A stretch of DNA of 32,247 bases from Rikenellaceae bacterium (GCA_015060115.1 SUZB01000024.1:1-32247), one strand, 5' to 3'; shown: positions 14,458 through 22,470, numbered from the stretch's first letter. Notes: generated from the letters alone by a model not told the origin. Numbers and translations: made by a program.

Positions 14458-15033
14458 ATGATTGAGATTGATGATAAGATTGTGAGCCTTGACCTTCTGC
14501 GCGAGGGCTTTGCCTGCGATTTGAGCAAGTGCAAGGGCATCTGCTGTGTCGAGGGTGACTCAGGCGCACCTCTCGATATCGACGAGGTAGACCTTTTGGA
14601 GGAAGAGTGGGAGAACTATTCGCCCTATATGACCGAGGAGGGTAGAAGGGCTGTCGAGGAGCAGGGCTTTATGGTTGTGGATGTCGATGGCGACTACACA
14701 ACGCCGTTGGTCGATAATGCAGCGTGTGCCTATGCTTTCGAGGAGAATGGCATCACCTTCTGCGCCATTGAGCGTGCCTATCGTGAGGGTAAGTGTAGCT
14801 TTATCAAGCCTATTTCGTGCCACCTCTATCCCATTCGTGTCAAGCGCTTCCGCAATGGCTCGGCAGGCTTGAACTATCATCGTTGGGCTGTGTGTAGCTC
14901 GGCTCGCGAGTGTGGTAAGAGGCTTGGTGTGCCTGTATATAAGGGTCTTAAAGAACCTATTATTCGTGCCTTTGGCGAGGAGTTCTATCGTCAGCTGGAG
15001 CTTGCCGAGGATATGCTAAAAGAACAAAAATAG
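14458..15033 (+). CDS. DUF3109 cysteine-rich protein
   Basis: A 191-aa predicted cytoplasmic protein of the DUF3109 family, widespread in Bacteroidota. It has ten cysteines at 20, 25, 29, 30, 90, 102, 113, 121, 146 and 152, including CxxxxCxxxCC near the N-terminus and SCHLYPI (120-126). The pattern resembles the YkgJ-type CxxCC proteins thought to bind zinc or an Fe-S cluster, so metal binding is likely, but the function is unknown. It lies 5 nt after nadD and 10 nt before an M23 peptidase gene, so it is co-transcribed with both. Confidence 0.88.
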   Translation: MIEIDDKIVSLDLLREGFACDLSKCKGICCVEGDSGAPLDIDEVDLLEEEWENYSPYMTEEGRRAVEEQGFMVVDVDGDYTTPLVDNAACAYAFEENGITFCAIERAYREGKCSFIKPISCHLYPIRVKRFRNGSAGLNYHRWAVCSSARECGKRLGVPVYKGLKEPIIRAFGEEFYRQLELAEDMLKEQK

Positions 15034-15043
15034 AGATAGAAAG

Positions 15044-16069
15044 ATGAAGATTCAAAACATTGTTGTCGCGTTTGTGGCGTTGCTGAGTGTGTCGGTTGCC
15101 GTGGCACAAGAGGCAGATAGTGTGAGTGTTGCGCAGGATAGCCTTAAGCGTGATAGCGTAGCCCGTGTTGAGTATCAGCCTGTTCGTTCTGTACCTACAC
15201 TCGGCAAGGTGTCGGTGATAGATACCCTCCCTACGGAGAATAAGTCGTTGAGCATTATCTTGTTCAACAACAATACTTGGCGCTATATCCTCTCGGAGGA
15301 CTATAAGGAGGATGCTACAATCTTTACCGACCACTGGTCTACGGATACTATCCACGCCTATGCCGACATCCCTGTAGACTCTCTGCCGGTGGCTACGGCT
15401 ATTAAGCTTGTGGACTCGTTGGAGTGCTACCATTTCCCCTATATGGGTCGCATCACCTCGCGCTATGGTATGCGTCGTGGTCGCCCACATCAGGGCCTGG
15501 ACCTCTCGTTGAAGACTGGCGACCCCATCTATGCCGCTTTCGATGGCAAGGTGCGTGTGTCGAAGTATGCGGGCAACTATGGCAATCTTATCGTTGTTCG
15601 CCACAACAATGGCCTTGAGACCTACTATGCCCACCTCTCGGAGCGTGAGGTAGAGGTTGGCGACTGGGTTGTTGCAGGTCAGCAGATTGGCAAGGGCGGT
15701 AGCACAGGCCGAAGCACTGGCCCGCATCTGCACTTCGAGGCGCGATACAAGGGCAAGTCGTTTGACCCAGAGCGCATTATAGATTTCACTACGGGCGACC
15801 TTCGTCGTGCGGAGCTTCTACTCAAGCGCCGACACTTCTCGCCATACTCGAAGTTTGAGCAGAACTTCGATGACGAGATAGCTGCCGAGAACGAGGAGGA
15901 GGCAGAGCGTAAGGCTATCGAGGCTATGAAGTACCACACCATTCGTTCAGGCGATACGCTTGGAGCTCTTGCCCGCAAGTATGGCACTACAGTCTCGGCA
16001 ATCTGTCGTCTAAATGGCATTAAGTCTACGACGACACTTCGTATCGGTCGACGCCTAAGAGTGCGTTAG
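15044..16069 (+). CDS. secreted M23 peptidase with LysM domain
   Basis: A 341-aa exported murein hydrolase. A signal peptide (about 1-21, ending SVAVAQ) leads to a spacer, then an M23 (lysostaphin/LytM-like) domain at about 130-245. Zinc ligands are H149 and D153 in RPHQGLDLS and H230 in GPHLHFEAR, with H197 and H228 as catalytic candidates; all are present, so it should be active rather than a degenerate EnvC/NlpD type. A C-terminal LysM domain (about 297-341, starting YHTIRSGDTLGALARKYG) binds peptidoglycan. It is the last gene of the yicC operon and is followed by a bidirectional terminator. Role in septal or elongation cell-wall cleavage is inferred from the family. Confidence 0.93.
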   Translation: MKIQNIVVAFVALLSVSVAVAQEADSVSVAQDSLKRDSVARVEYQPVRSVPTLGKVSVIDTLPTENKSLSIILFNNNTWRYILSEDYKEDATIFTDHWSTDTIHAYADIPVDSLPVATAIKLVDSLECYHFPYMGRITSRYGMRRGRPHQGLDLSLKTGDPIYAAFDGKVRVSKYAGNYGNLIVVRHNNGLETYYAHLSEREVEVGDWVVAGQQIGKGGSTGRSTGPHLHFEARYKGKSFDPERIIDFTTGDLRRAELLLKRRHFSPYSKFEQNFDDEIAAENEEEAERKAIEAMKYHTIRSGDTLGALARKYGTTVSAICRLNGIKSTTTLRIGRRLRVR

Positions 16070-16107
16070 AAGGGCTAAAACAGGCCAATACAACCCATCA
16101 AAATAAA

Positions 16108-16150
16108 GGAGATGACTAAAAGCAAATTAGTCATCTCCTTTCTATTTTTT
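16108..16150. terminator. bidirectional terminator hairpin, copy 2 of the repeated hairpin
   Basis: GGAGATGACTA (16108-16118) pairs with TAGTCATCTCC (16128-16138), followed on plus by TTTCTATTTTTT and on minus by TTTATTTTG. It serves the convergent M23 gene (plus) and the small minus-strand gene. Stem and loop are nearly identical to the reverse strand of 79-110. Confidence 0.85.
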
Positions 16151-16165
16151 TGGAGTTGTTGTCGT

Positions 16166-16447
16166 TTACTCGCAAACCTTGCTCAAGTCGCCAAACAAAC
16201 CCTCGAAGCTCTCAACCATATCGCGACGCAATGCTGCGTAGTGCTTCTTGGTGAGTGAACGGTTCTTGGGCTCTGCGGGATTCATCGCCTTGTGGAACAA
16301 GAGGTTGCGAAGGTCTACGCTCTTCGCCATAAGCTCTACGATCTGCTCCTCCTTGTTGGGCTGCATAAAGGCTGCCATCTCGCAATCAAAAACAAACTCC
16401 TCCAAGCGGTAGTCAATCTCCTTCTTAAGTACTCGTAAATTTGCCAT
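16166..16447 (-). CDS. small conserved helical protein, function unknown
   Basis: A 93-aa protein without signal peptide or TM segment and apparently all helical: MANLRVLKKEIDYRLEEFV opens a long helix. It looks like a small cytoplasmic protein of a kind commonly seen as hypothetical in Bacteroidales. I recognise no domain. The strong promoter upstream and matching base composition support a real gene, and the bidirectional terminator ends it. No functional hint comes from its neighbours. Confidence 0.8.
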   Translation of the reverse strand: MANLRVLKKEIDYRLEEFVFDCEMAAFMQPNKEEQIVELMAKSVDLRNLLFHKAMNPAEPKNRSLTKKHYAALRRDMVESFEGLFGDLSKVCE

Positions 16448-16479
16448 AATATTTAGTTTTAATAATTTTTGCTATTATG

Positions 16480-16511
16480 CAAAGGTACATAAACCAATCT
16501 GTATTTGCAAA
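16480..16511 (-). promoter_or_regulatory. promoter of the 93-aa gene
   Basis: On the minus strand TACCTTTG (16480-16487) fits the -7 consensus, and TTTG (16508-16511) lies 20 nt upstream. Confidence 0.75.
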
Positions 16512-16545
16512 TTTTTAAGGAGAAATCTACCGTTTGTCTAAAGTG

Positions 16546-17367
16546 TTAGTTCTCCGATGCGCCGTAGTCGATGATTATGCCCTCCCACTCATCTACCATC
16601 TTGTGTCGGCGTTTGCGGTCGTGCTTTTTGTGGCGCTTCTCCTTGTTGTGCCTGTTGTCGGGCTTCTCCTCAGTTACCTCTTCGATTACGATTATCTCTT
16701 CAGGGCTGTATACGCGGGTGTCGGTTATATGGTCCTCGGTGTAAGTTACCGATACCACCGCACGGCGCATATCGGGCAAGATGTCGTTTGTCAGATACTT
16801 CCACGCCTCGCCCTCACGCTTTAGGCGGTTGTCTACGACCATCGGTGCCTCGTTGCTACTTACCATACGCACTATTGCGCCTCTATTGTCGAGCTTCGAG
16901 CTCTCGATTGCGGGTGCTGTGGCGCTCCACTTCTCGACATTCGAGCTTATGGCAATATTGCTCTCCTTGAGGTTGTAGCGCTGGGCTATCATCGAGGCTA
17001 TATGCTCGGCACGCTCCTTGGCTAATACCTCGTTCTTGGGTGTTGTTCCATCTGGCGAGGCGTAGCCCGTTACGGTGATGCTCTTTAGGTGCATCATCTT
17101 GTTATCTTTCATATCGTTGAATAGCGCATCGAGGGCTTTAAGCTCTGATGTGTTATCCGAGAATTTATCGTTTGGCGTCGATGAGTTTATCGCAAAGTGT
17201 ATCTCATACTCCGCCTTGTGTGGCTTGTTGTCTTCGACGATATATCGCTCTACGATATAGTCGCCCTCGCGCCACACCTCTACCAATTTTCGCTCAGGTT
17301 GCTGAGCACTGGCTGCCGATGCTAATAGCAATGCACTGACCGCCGCAAAAATCATATCTCTTTTCAT
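16546..17367 (-). CDS. OmpA-like domain periplasmic protein
   Basis: A 273-aa exported protein: signal peptide (1-21, cut after SAASA), then a region starting YEIHFAINSSTPNDKF that opens an OmpA-like fold. Its key segment ITVTGYASPDGTTPKNEVLAKERAEHI (split over about 95-121) matches the peptidoglycan-binding OmpA C-terminal signature, with D104 and R118 as candidate diaminopimelate contacts. No N-terminal barrel is present. The tail carries a very basic His/Lys/Arg stretch (about 239-255: HNKEKRHKKHDRKRRHK) followed by an acidic end. Similar proteins in Bacteroidales often sit near fimbrial genes, but none are seen here. I found no clear -7 element upstream. Function probably envelope anchoring. 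Confidence 0.82.
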   Translation of the reverse strand: MKRDMIFAAVSALLLASAASAQQPERKLVEVWREGDYIVERYIVEDNKPHKAEYEIHFAINSSTPNDKFSDNTSELKALDALFNDMKDNKMMHLKSITVTGYASPDGTTPKNEVLAKERAEHIASMIAQRYNLKESNIAISSNVEKWSATAPAIESSKLDNRGAIVRMVSSNEAPMVVDNRLKREGEAWKYLTNDILPDMRRAVVSVTYTEDHITDTRVYSPEEIIVIEEVTEEKPDNRHNKEKRHKKHDRKRRHKMVDEWEGIIIDYGASEN

Positions 17368-17431
17368 AGTTCAAAAATTTTGGTTACTCAATCTCCTACC
17401 AACAACTATACCGATTACCTCGCTCAAAAGA

Positions 17432-17463
17432 TTGCGCTATTACAAAAAAAATCCGTATATTTG
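17432..17463 (+). promoter_or_regulatory. promoter of the TPR regulator gene
   Basis: TATATTTG (17456-17463) is the -7 element and TTG (17432-17434) lies 21 nt upstream. This TTG can be mistaken for a start codon of the following gene; its role as -33 box favours the ATG at 17483. Confidence 0.7.
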
Positions 17464-17482
17464 TGCTATAGTGGTGAATTGT

Positions 17483-19213
17483 ATGAGAAAATATATCATT
17501 GCTTTAGCTGTTGTACTATCTTTTATGGCGTGCAATCGCCACTCCGAGCATTGGGTGGCGTTATGTCAAGTGGAGACTTTTATCGAGGAGCAACCCGATA
17601 GCGCACTTGTTGTGTTGCAGGGCATTGATGCCGGCGACCTCTCTTCTGCCGAGGAGCGAGCAAAACACGCCTTGATGCTCTCTATGGCGTTGGATAAGAA
17701 CTTTATTGATTCTAAAGATGTATATCGAATTCAAACAGCCGTTGATTACTATAAGGATAGCGACGATGAGTATCATAAAATGCTATCATATTACTATTTG
17801 GCACGTATTGAAGAAAATAGACAAGAATACTCAAAAGCTATTATCAATCTTTTAAAAGCTGAGGATGTTGCTGAATCTATTAGTAATTATTTTTATCTAG
17901 GATTGATATATCGATCTATATCGGACACATATAGTCACATATATAATAATATAGAGAGTCTCAAATACGCACAACTGTCATATGATAGTTTTATAATGTC
18001 AGGTGATACTAGTTATGCTAACTGGGCACTTTGGGATATAGCGAGAGCGTATCATAATGGACAAGATTATGAGTCTAGCGCGAAAGTGTCTAAAGATATA
18101 ATTAGTAATGGATATACAAATAACGATGTATATTTAGTTATAGACGGACTACGATTGGCTGGTATGTCATATCTAGGAAAGAATGATTACGAACAAGCAA
18201 TCCGTGCATATGAAGAAATCATTGAAATAGATAGTACAGTTATGTCTGTAGAAGATTACAGAAACCTTGGGTTAGCATATCTAGGCAAGGAACAAATTGA
18301 AAAAGCTTCTGGATGTATGCAACTAATCCATCAAACGGATACATCACAACAATGGTTATCTTACGAAATGTATAAATATTGGGGAAATTATAAGCAAGCA
18401 TTATCTGCATTGGAAACAGAGCATGCATATCAAGATCAAGTTTTAAGGAATATAATTACCGAGAATGTCACCGCATCAGTTGCTGAATATATGAAATATG
18501 AGCATCAATTAAAAGAGCAAGAGGTCATATATGAGCGGAGATCAAGAATAATATCTATTTCTCTATTAGTCCTAATAATAATATTGATCTGTATAATTGC
18601 TCTTTTTAGGAGTGTAAGTCAGCGCAAAGAAATTGAGAAGAATATGATATTGGCATCTAGCTTACGCCAGATGCTTTTAGTTAAAGAGACAGAGGTCTCT
18701 AAAATGAGCACAACAATACAAGAACAGCAGCAGGTCTATGATGATCTTAATGATGCTTATAATGAAAACATTGGTAGAATTAGTAATGAGAATGTTGAAT
18801 TGCAAAATGCTATTAATAACTTGTTTGAACATAGTTTTTCAACTATAGATCAACTAACTAGTGCGTATTATGAATATCAAGGCTCAGCTAACGAAAAACA
18901 GAAAATATATACAGATGTAATGAGCATTGTTTCTGGAATAGGTTCGGACAAAAAGGCGATTGAAAAAATAGAAAAATTTGTCAATACCTATAAAGGCAAT
19001 ATAATGCAACGATTTAGAACAGAATTTCCAGGGATGAAACATTCAGATTACATATTGTATTTATATGTAGTTGCTGGATTTTCTTCTCGAGCAATAGGTG
19101 TATTTCTAGGTGAAAAATTAGATGTGGTGTATAATAGAAAATCAAGACTAAAGCAAAAAATAAGCAAAAGTAATTCTGAAAATAGGGACTATTTTGTTGC
19201 ACCATTGAGATAA
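17483..19213 (+). CDS. TPR lipoprotein with TM helix and C-terminal HTH-like region
   Basis: A 576-aa protein of a Bacteroidota class of TPR regulators. From the ATG at 17483: signal peptide with lipobox LSFMA-C17, TPR-type helical repeats (about 30-320), one TM helix (356-375: ISISLLVLIIILICIIALF), a coiled coil (about 380-445) and a C-terminal region with FPGMKHSDYILYLYVVAGFS and VYNRKSRLKQKI (515-560) that looks like a LuxR/DUF6377-type DNA-binding helix set. Such proteins are thought to sense something outside and regulate adjacent genes for secreted products. The first 72 codons have the host's G+C; after about 17700 the gene becomes very AT-rich. The dual lipobox plus TM topology is odd but seen in the family. 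Target genes are probably the following secreted proteins (inference). Confidence 0.85.
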   Translation: MRKYIIALAVVLSFMACNRHSEHWVALCQVETFIEEQPDSALVVLQGIDAGDLSSAEERAKHALMLSMALDKNFIDSKDVYRIQTAVDYYKDSDDEYHKMLSYYYLARIEENRQEYSKAIINLLKAEDVAESISNYFYLGLIYRSISDTYSHIYNNIESLKYAQLSYDSFIMSGDTSYANWALWDIARAYHNGQDYESSAKVSKDIISNGYTNNDVYLVIDGLRLAGMSYLGKNDYEQAIRAYEEIIEIDSTVMSVEDYRNLGLAYLGKEQIEKASGCMQLIHQTDTSQQWLSYEMYKYWGNYKQALSALETEHAYQDQVLRNIITENVTASVAEYMKYEHQLKEQEVIYERRSRIISISLLVLIIILICIIALFRSVSQRKEIEKNMILASSLRQMLLVKETEVSKMSTTIQEQQQVYDDLNDAYNENIGRISNENVELQNAINNLFEHSFSTIDQLTSAYYEYQGSANEKQKIYTDVMSIVSGIGSDKKAIEKIEKFVNTYKGNIMQRFRTEFPGMKHSDYILYLYVVAGFSSRAIGVFLGEKLDVVYNRKSRLKQKISKSNSENRDYFVAPLR

Positions 19214-19293
19214 TACCCTGATAATCAACGGTATATCCCCCCTCATTGAAGAAATGGCGTAATATCCTGAAAGTCAAATAATTACAAAGACTA

Positions 19294-19332
19294 ATATTGG
19301 GCTGATAGAATTTAAATTCTATCAGCCTAATA
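19294..19332 (+). terminator. palindromic terminator after the TPR regulator
   Basis: GGCTGATAGAATTT (19300-19313) is immediately followed by its perfect complement AAATTCTATCAGCC (19314-19327), a 28-bp palindrome with further ATATT/AATAT pairing outside. The following sequence TAATATCTTGTTG is only moderately T-rich. The rest of the 19214-19449 gap has no gene. Confidence 0.6.
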
Positions 19333-19415
19333 TCTTGTTGTATATCAGTTGATTACAGCATGTATCGGATAGATTATTATGGCATATTTTTAAACCTTAT
19401 TTGAAATATCCCAAT

Positions 19416-19423
19416 TACCTTTG
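19416..19423 (+). promoter_or_regulatory. -7 element before the small secreted protein gene
   Basis: TACCTTTG fits TAnnTTTG and lies 26 nt before the start codon. A convincing -33 box at the right spacing is not seen, only a T-rich run at 19387-19391, which fits control by an activator. Confidence 0.55.
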
Positions 19424-19449
19424 CAAACAGAAAACAACACAAAATTGCT

Positions 19450-19824
19450 ATGAAAAAAATTACTATTTGTTTAGTTCTGTTTGCAATGGGCATTACATTA
19501 GATTTGTCGGCGCAAAATGACATTGAGATCTCGCAGAGTCAAAGTACAACGCGCTTATACATTCCTGCAAACAATCCTCATCGTCCAAGGACTATAGGTT
19601 GTGATTGGATAGATTGTTTCTATAATAGGGGGGAGCTTCTATTTGAATCATCCAATCATGTTGATTACTTAGAGGTCTTGGTAACAAATGAGGCAACAGG
19701 TGCTTCATATCTGATATATACTCTAATCGGTCAATATTATACAATATATTTAGAGCCAGGAACATACTTTATAAATTGCAGTGATGGCACAATGGCTTAT
19801 GAAGGTATATTAGAAATACTATAG
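19450..19824 (+). CDS. small secreted DUF3244-like protein
   Basis: A 124-aa exported protein with a signal peptide (about 1-21, ending LDLSAQ). The C-terminal half (about 58-124) has the beta-rich pattern of DUF3244-type proteins, with VDYLEVLVTNEATGASY and YYTIYLEPGTYFINCSDG, resembling the LEPGxYxIxxSxG end of that family. It has two Cys pairs' worth of residues (C51, C56, C113 after the signal). Such small secreted proteins often lie beside TPR/HTH regulators in Bacteroidota, as here. It is AT-rich like the rest of the island. The family assignment is moderate; function unknown. Confidence 0.7.
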   Translation: MKKITICLVLFAMGITLDLSAQNDIEISQSQSTTRLYIPANNPHRPRTIGCDWIDCFYNRGELLFESSNHVDYLEVLVTNEATGASYLIYTLIGQYYTIYLEPGTYFINCSDGTMAYEGILEIL

Positions 19825-19935
19825 TGATAAAAGAACCTTATAAAACCGGTTATATATTAGTTCAGACCTAACTGACCAAAGGAGCGGATGCTGAAAAGCT
19901 AATGAGTAAGCAAAACTTAAGACAAACAAAAATTT

Positions 19936-21432
19936 ATGAAAAACTTTTTTTACCTTTTTATGGTATTGACATCGAGTTTGATTATCTCGTGTCAAAATGA
20001 AGATTTCAATGAAAATATTGAAGAAACAATCCAGAAGAATGCTTCTGACTCAGAATGTATTAAATTCTCTTCATCATCTGATTTTTTAAATGCCATCTCG
20101 ATTATGAAGGAAAGTGATGCATCAAACTTGCCAAAGTCTGCACTAACTAGAGCTGGTGTTAATATGGAGATCCCAACGGGATTTGTTTCGTTAAGAGATT
20201 ATTTAGAGAGTGAGGTTCTAAAAAATCTTTCTGATACTGAATTGGCGGAGATTACATCTGAATCCTTGTCTTATGATGTAGAGGATGCACTTATTTTAGA
20301 TCCTTATTTCACATCAATTCTAAACATGGATAGAGAGATTCAGCTAGGTGATAGTATATACCGCTATGTTGAAAATGGCCTAATTTTATACCAGAGGGAT
20401 GAAGAAAACTCATTTAATGCAGATAATGCGATTATCCCTGAAGATGTGTCTTTATTGACTCATGGGCAGTCTATAACAATATATGACACAAATGGTTCTC
20501 AAGCATATTTTATAAGAATAGAGTACGCAAAAGAACAACTACATAGTTTTGAGGATGCAAATGGCACTACACGAGCAGGTGAAAAGATATACTTCGATGA
20601 TGGTACATTTTTATACAAGGATGACTATCTGCGCATAGCTAAATATGAGCATAAAGGAGGTACTGGTAGTTGGTTCGCAAATACTCTATCAGATGTTTTT
20701 GGCACTAATGTCACATTGGTTAATGAATATGATAGTAAGCATCGTATGAAACTGCGTATGTACTCACAAGATTACATTATTTATAGAGCAGAGGGCATGA
20801 CAGTTAGAATGCAACAAAAGAGTGTCGGTATTTGGTGGCGAAAGAAAGCACAGCAATTTATTTATGGTTGGTCGGCAATTGAGTGTAAATATGATTTCCC
20901 TACACCACAATTCCAAACACCTCCCACTATGCCTAATGGCTATGTTTATGATCGATATCCAATTGGCATAAATATGAATTTCCCATTTTCTAAAACAGAT
21001 GGTGTACTATTTCATATTCCATTTGTAAATTATGATGTAAAAACTGGAGATATTAATACGGTTTTATCTAAATCACTTAGATTTGTAGCTAACAATGTAA
21101 AAAAATGGTTTGCTGATAGCAATAATGCTTCATCTGCAAATGGCCCTCGTGGCATATATACGACTGATAATAATGATAAAAGCATTATTATCGTTTATCC
21201 TGCCCAGGAAGAGTATGCAGTAGATGATGGAAGAGAAGCTGTAGAATGGGACAAGCAGTGGTTCTCTGGAAATTTCGTAGTGGGCTTTGGCTCAAATGTT
21301 ACATCTCAGCCCATACATTTCCAATCTTTGAGTCTCTCCCCAGCTAAAGATGCAACGATAATTAGGGGCATGGTCTACGCAAGTGTATTATACAATAACG
21401 AGTGGAGAAAGTGCGTTATAGCAACAATGTAA
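19936..21432 (+). CDS. large lipoprotein of unknown function
   Basis: A 498-aa predicted lipoprotein: signal peptide with lipobox LIIS-C19, an Asn/Glu/Ser-rich linker, then a large mixed domain. No family was recognised. Features seen: a KSALTRAGVN segment at about 66-75, GTTRAGEKIYFDDG at about 211-224 that echoes it, and an aromatic-rich C-terminal half with many Tyr and Trp (for example VGIWWRKKAQQFIYGWSAIE, about 297-316). The composition is very AT-rich, unlike most of the window. It lies between the DUF3244-like gene and an outer-membrane barrel gene 11 nt downstream, so it may be exported to the surface with that barrel. Probably horizontally acquired; function unknown. Confidence 0.75.
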   Translation: MKNFFYLFMVLTSSLIISCQNEDFNENIEETIQKNASDSECIKFSSSSDFLNAISIMKESDASNLPKSALTRAGVNMEIPTGFVSLRDYLESEVLKNLSDTELAEITSESLSYDVEDALILDPYFTSILNMDREIQLGDSIYRYVENGLILYQRDEENSFNADNAIIPEDVSLLTHGQSITIYDTNGSQAYFIRIEYAKEQLHSFEDANGTTRAGEKIYFDDGTFLYKDDYLRIAKYEHKGGTGSWFANTLSDVFGTNVTLVNEYDSKHRMKLRMYSQDYIIYRAEGMTVRMQQKSVGIWWRKKAQQFIYGWSAIECKYDFPTPQFQTPPTMPNGYVYDRYPIGINMNFPFSKTDGVLFHIPFVNYDVKTGDINTVLSKSLRFVANNVKKWFADSNNASSANGPRGIYTTDNNDKSIIIVYPAQEEYAVDDGREAVEWDKQWFSGNFVVGFGSNVTSQPIHFQSLSLSPAKDATIIRGMVYASVLYNNEWRKCVIATM

Positions 21433-21443
21433 ATCCTTATAAA

Positions 21444-22034
21444 ATGAAAAAGAATATGAAAAAGTTGATTTCTGCTGCTATTGCTATAATGTTTATTGGT
21501 TCGGTGTCGGCACAGAGTATCAATGTCGGAAAGGTCGAGGGTGAAATTGGTGTAGGAGGCGCTTTCCCAACAAGTAAACTTAACCTTGATAAAAATACGC
21601 CTGGTGCAAAATTGTTTGGCGAGGTGCGCTATAACTTCGAGAAAGCACCCGTCGACCTTGGCCTGCACCTTTCGGGTACAATCTTTCATCGCGAGGCCGA
21701 GAGTGTTGCTCAGCGTCTGAAGAGCAAGTCGTACACGGTTATGGCGGTGTCGAACTATAACTTTTGGCGTGGAGCAAAGGCATCATTATTTTTAGGTGCA
21801 GGTTTGGGCTATGCTCGCCTCGATATGACTGCGCCTGTAAGTTTCGACAACGCCCAGCCCAACTATGGTGGATTCCATACGGGCGATGCAGCCAACAAGG
21901 TATGCTTTATGCCTCGTGTGGGTGTCGAGCTCTTCAACCATCTACGCTTGACACTCTCCTATACTCTTGTCGAGAAGGCACACAACCACTTCTCAATCGG
22001 TATCAGTGGCGTGATAGGCGGCGGAAAGAGATAA
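21444..22034 (+). CDS. outer-membrane beta-barrel protein
   Basis: A 196-aa predicted small outer-membrane barrel. The ATG at 21444 (or the in-frame ATG at 21456) gives a good signal peptide ending GSVSAQ; an earlier in-frame start at 21402 would overlap the upstream gene and spoil the signal peptide. After cleavage come alternating amphipathic strands: VEGEIGVGGAFPTSKL, LFGEVRYNFEKAPVDLGLHL, YTVMAVSNYNFWRGAKASLF, LGAGLGYARLDM, CFMPRVGVELFNHLRLTLSY and FSIGISGVIGGG. It ends without the usual aromatic residue (GGGKR). The 5' end is AT-rich like the upstream island, while the body has host-like G+C. Confidence 0.85.
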   Translation: MKKNMKKLISAAIAIMFIGSVSAQSINVGKVEGEIGVGGAFPTSKLNLDKNTPGAKLFGEVRYNFEKAPVDLGLHLSGTIFHREAESVAQRLKSKSYTVMAVSNYNFWRGAKASLFLGAGLGYARLDMTAPVSFDNAQPNYGGFHTGDAANKVCFMPRVGVELFNHLRLTLSYTLVEKAHNHFSIGISGVIGGGKR

Positions 22035-22071
22035 ATCTGTGTATAATGCGGTTCCTCGTTTAAAAAAGAAT

Positions 22072-22186
22072 CTTGGGCAAAGTTTGTTGTGAATAAATTT
22101 ATAGATAGGCTTATTAACTTGCGCAATTCAATTATTTTGGATATATCTACGGATTTTTACCAAATAAGCCTAAATTTTGCCCCAAG
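22072..22186. other. nested inverted-repeat segment
   Basis: The outer arms CTTGGGCAA (22072-22080) and TTGCCCCAAG (22177-22186) pair with one bulge. The inner arms AGGCTTATT (22107-22115) and AATAAGCCT (22163-22171) pair perfectly. The interior is AT-rich with no ORF. It may be a structured RNA or a small MITE-like remnant. It starts about 40 nt after the barrel gene stop. Confidence 0.45.
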
Positions 22187-22228
22187 CAAATATGCGGGTA
22201 GGTTTTTGCCTACCCGCATATTTGTTGT
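22187..22228 (+). terminator. strong hairpin after the barrel gene
   Basis: CAAATATGCGGGTAGG (22187-22202) pairs perfectly with CCTACCCGCATATTTG (22209-22224) over 16 bp with a 6-nt loop, then TTGTGTAGG. The T run is short, but stem strength and place suggest a terminator. Confidence 0.65.
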
Positions 22229-22323
22229 GTAGGCTCGATATATTTGTTGTGTGTAGGATCAATGCCGTATAGGCGAGTTGGTGCGTTCTCGGTGGGGTCA
22301 ATGGTCTATCGCTGGTTTTGCAG

Positions 22324-22437
22324 TTTTTTAGGACCGATAAGATTTTTAAGACCTTAGGACTTTAGGACCTTAAGACCTTACGAGGTCGGGCATCATATTC
22401 GGTCCTACTTGTCTTATTGGTCTTACTCGTCTTAAAA
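22324..22437. repeat. core-bearing tandem-armed inverted repeat, copy C
   Basis: The left arm (22324-22379) has an extra set of units compared with the others: AGGACCGAT, AAGATTTTT, AAGACCTT, AGGACTTT, AGGACCTT and AAGACCTT. The core ACGAGGTCGGGCATCA (22380-22395) has one change. The right arm (22399-22437) contains GGTCCTACTTGTCTTATTGG type units. It is followed by an A-rich CTAATAACTAACAACTAAA tail. Copy D starts about 35 nt further on, so the two stand in tandem. Confidence 0.75.
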
Positions 22438-22470
22438 TCTCTAATAACTAACAACTAAATTCTCTCATAG

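Noticed and set aside
17432..17482. TTG start giving a 17-residue longer TPR regulator
   Set aside because: The TTG coincides with the -33 box and the added residues lie across the promoter; the ATG at 17483 begins a proper lipoprotein signal peptide.
19825..19935. Promoter or small gene between the secreted protein and large lipoprotein
   Set aside because: No TAnnTTTG element at suitable spacing and no ORF; the lipoprotein gene is probably co-transcribed from upstream.
21402..21443. Earlier start of the barrel gene inside the upstream lipoprotein gene
   Set aside because: It would place 14 polar residues before the signal peptide.
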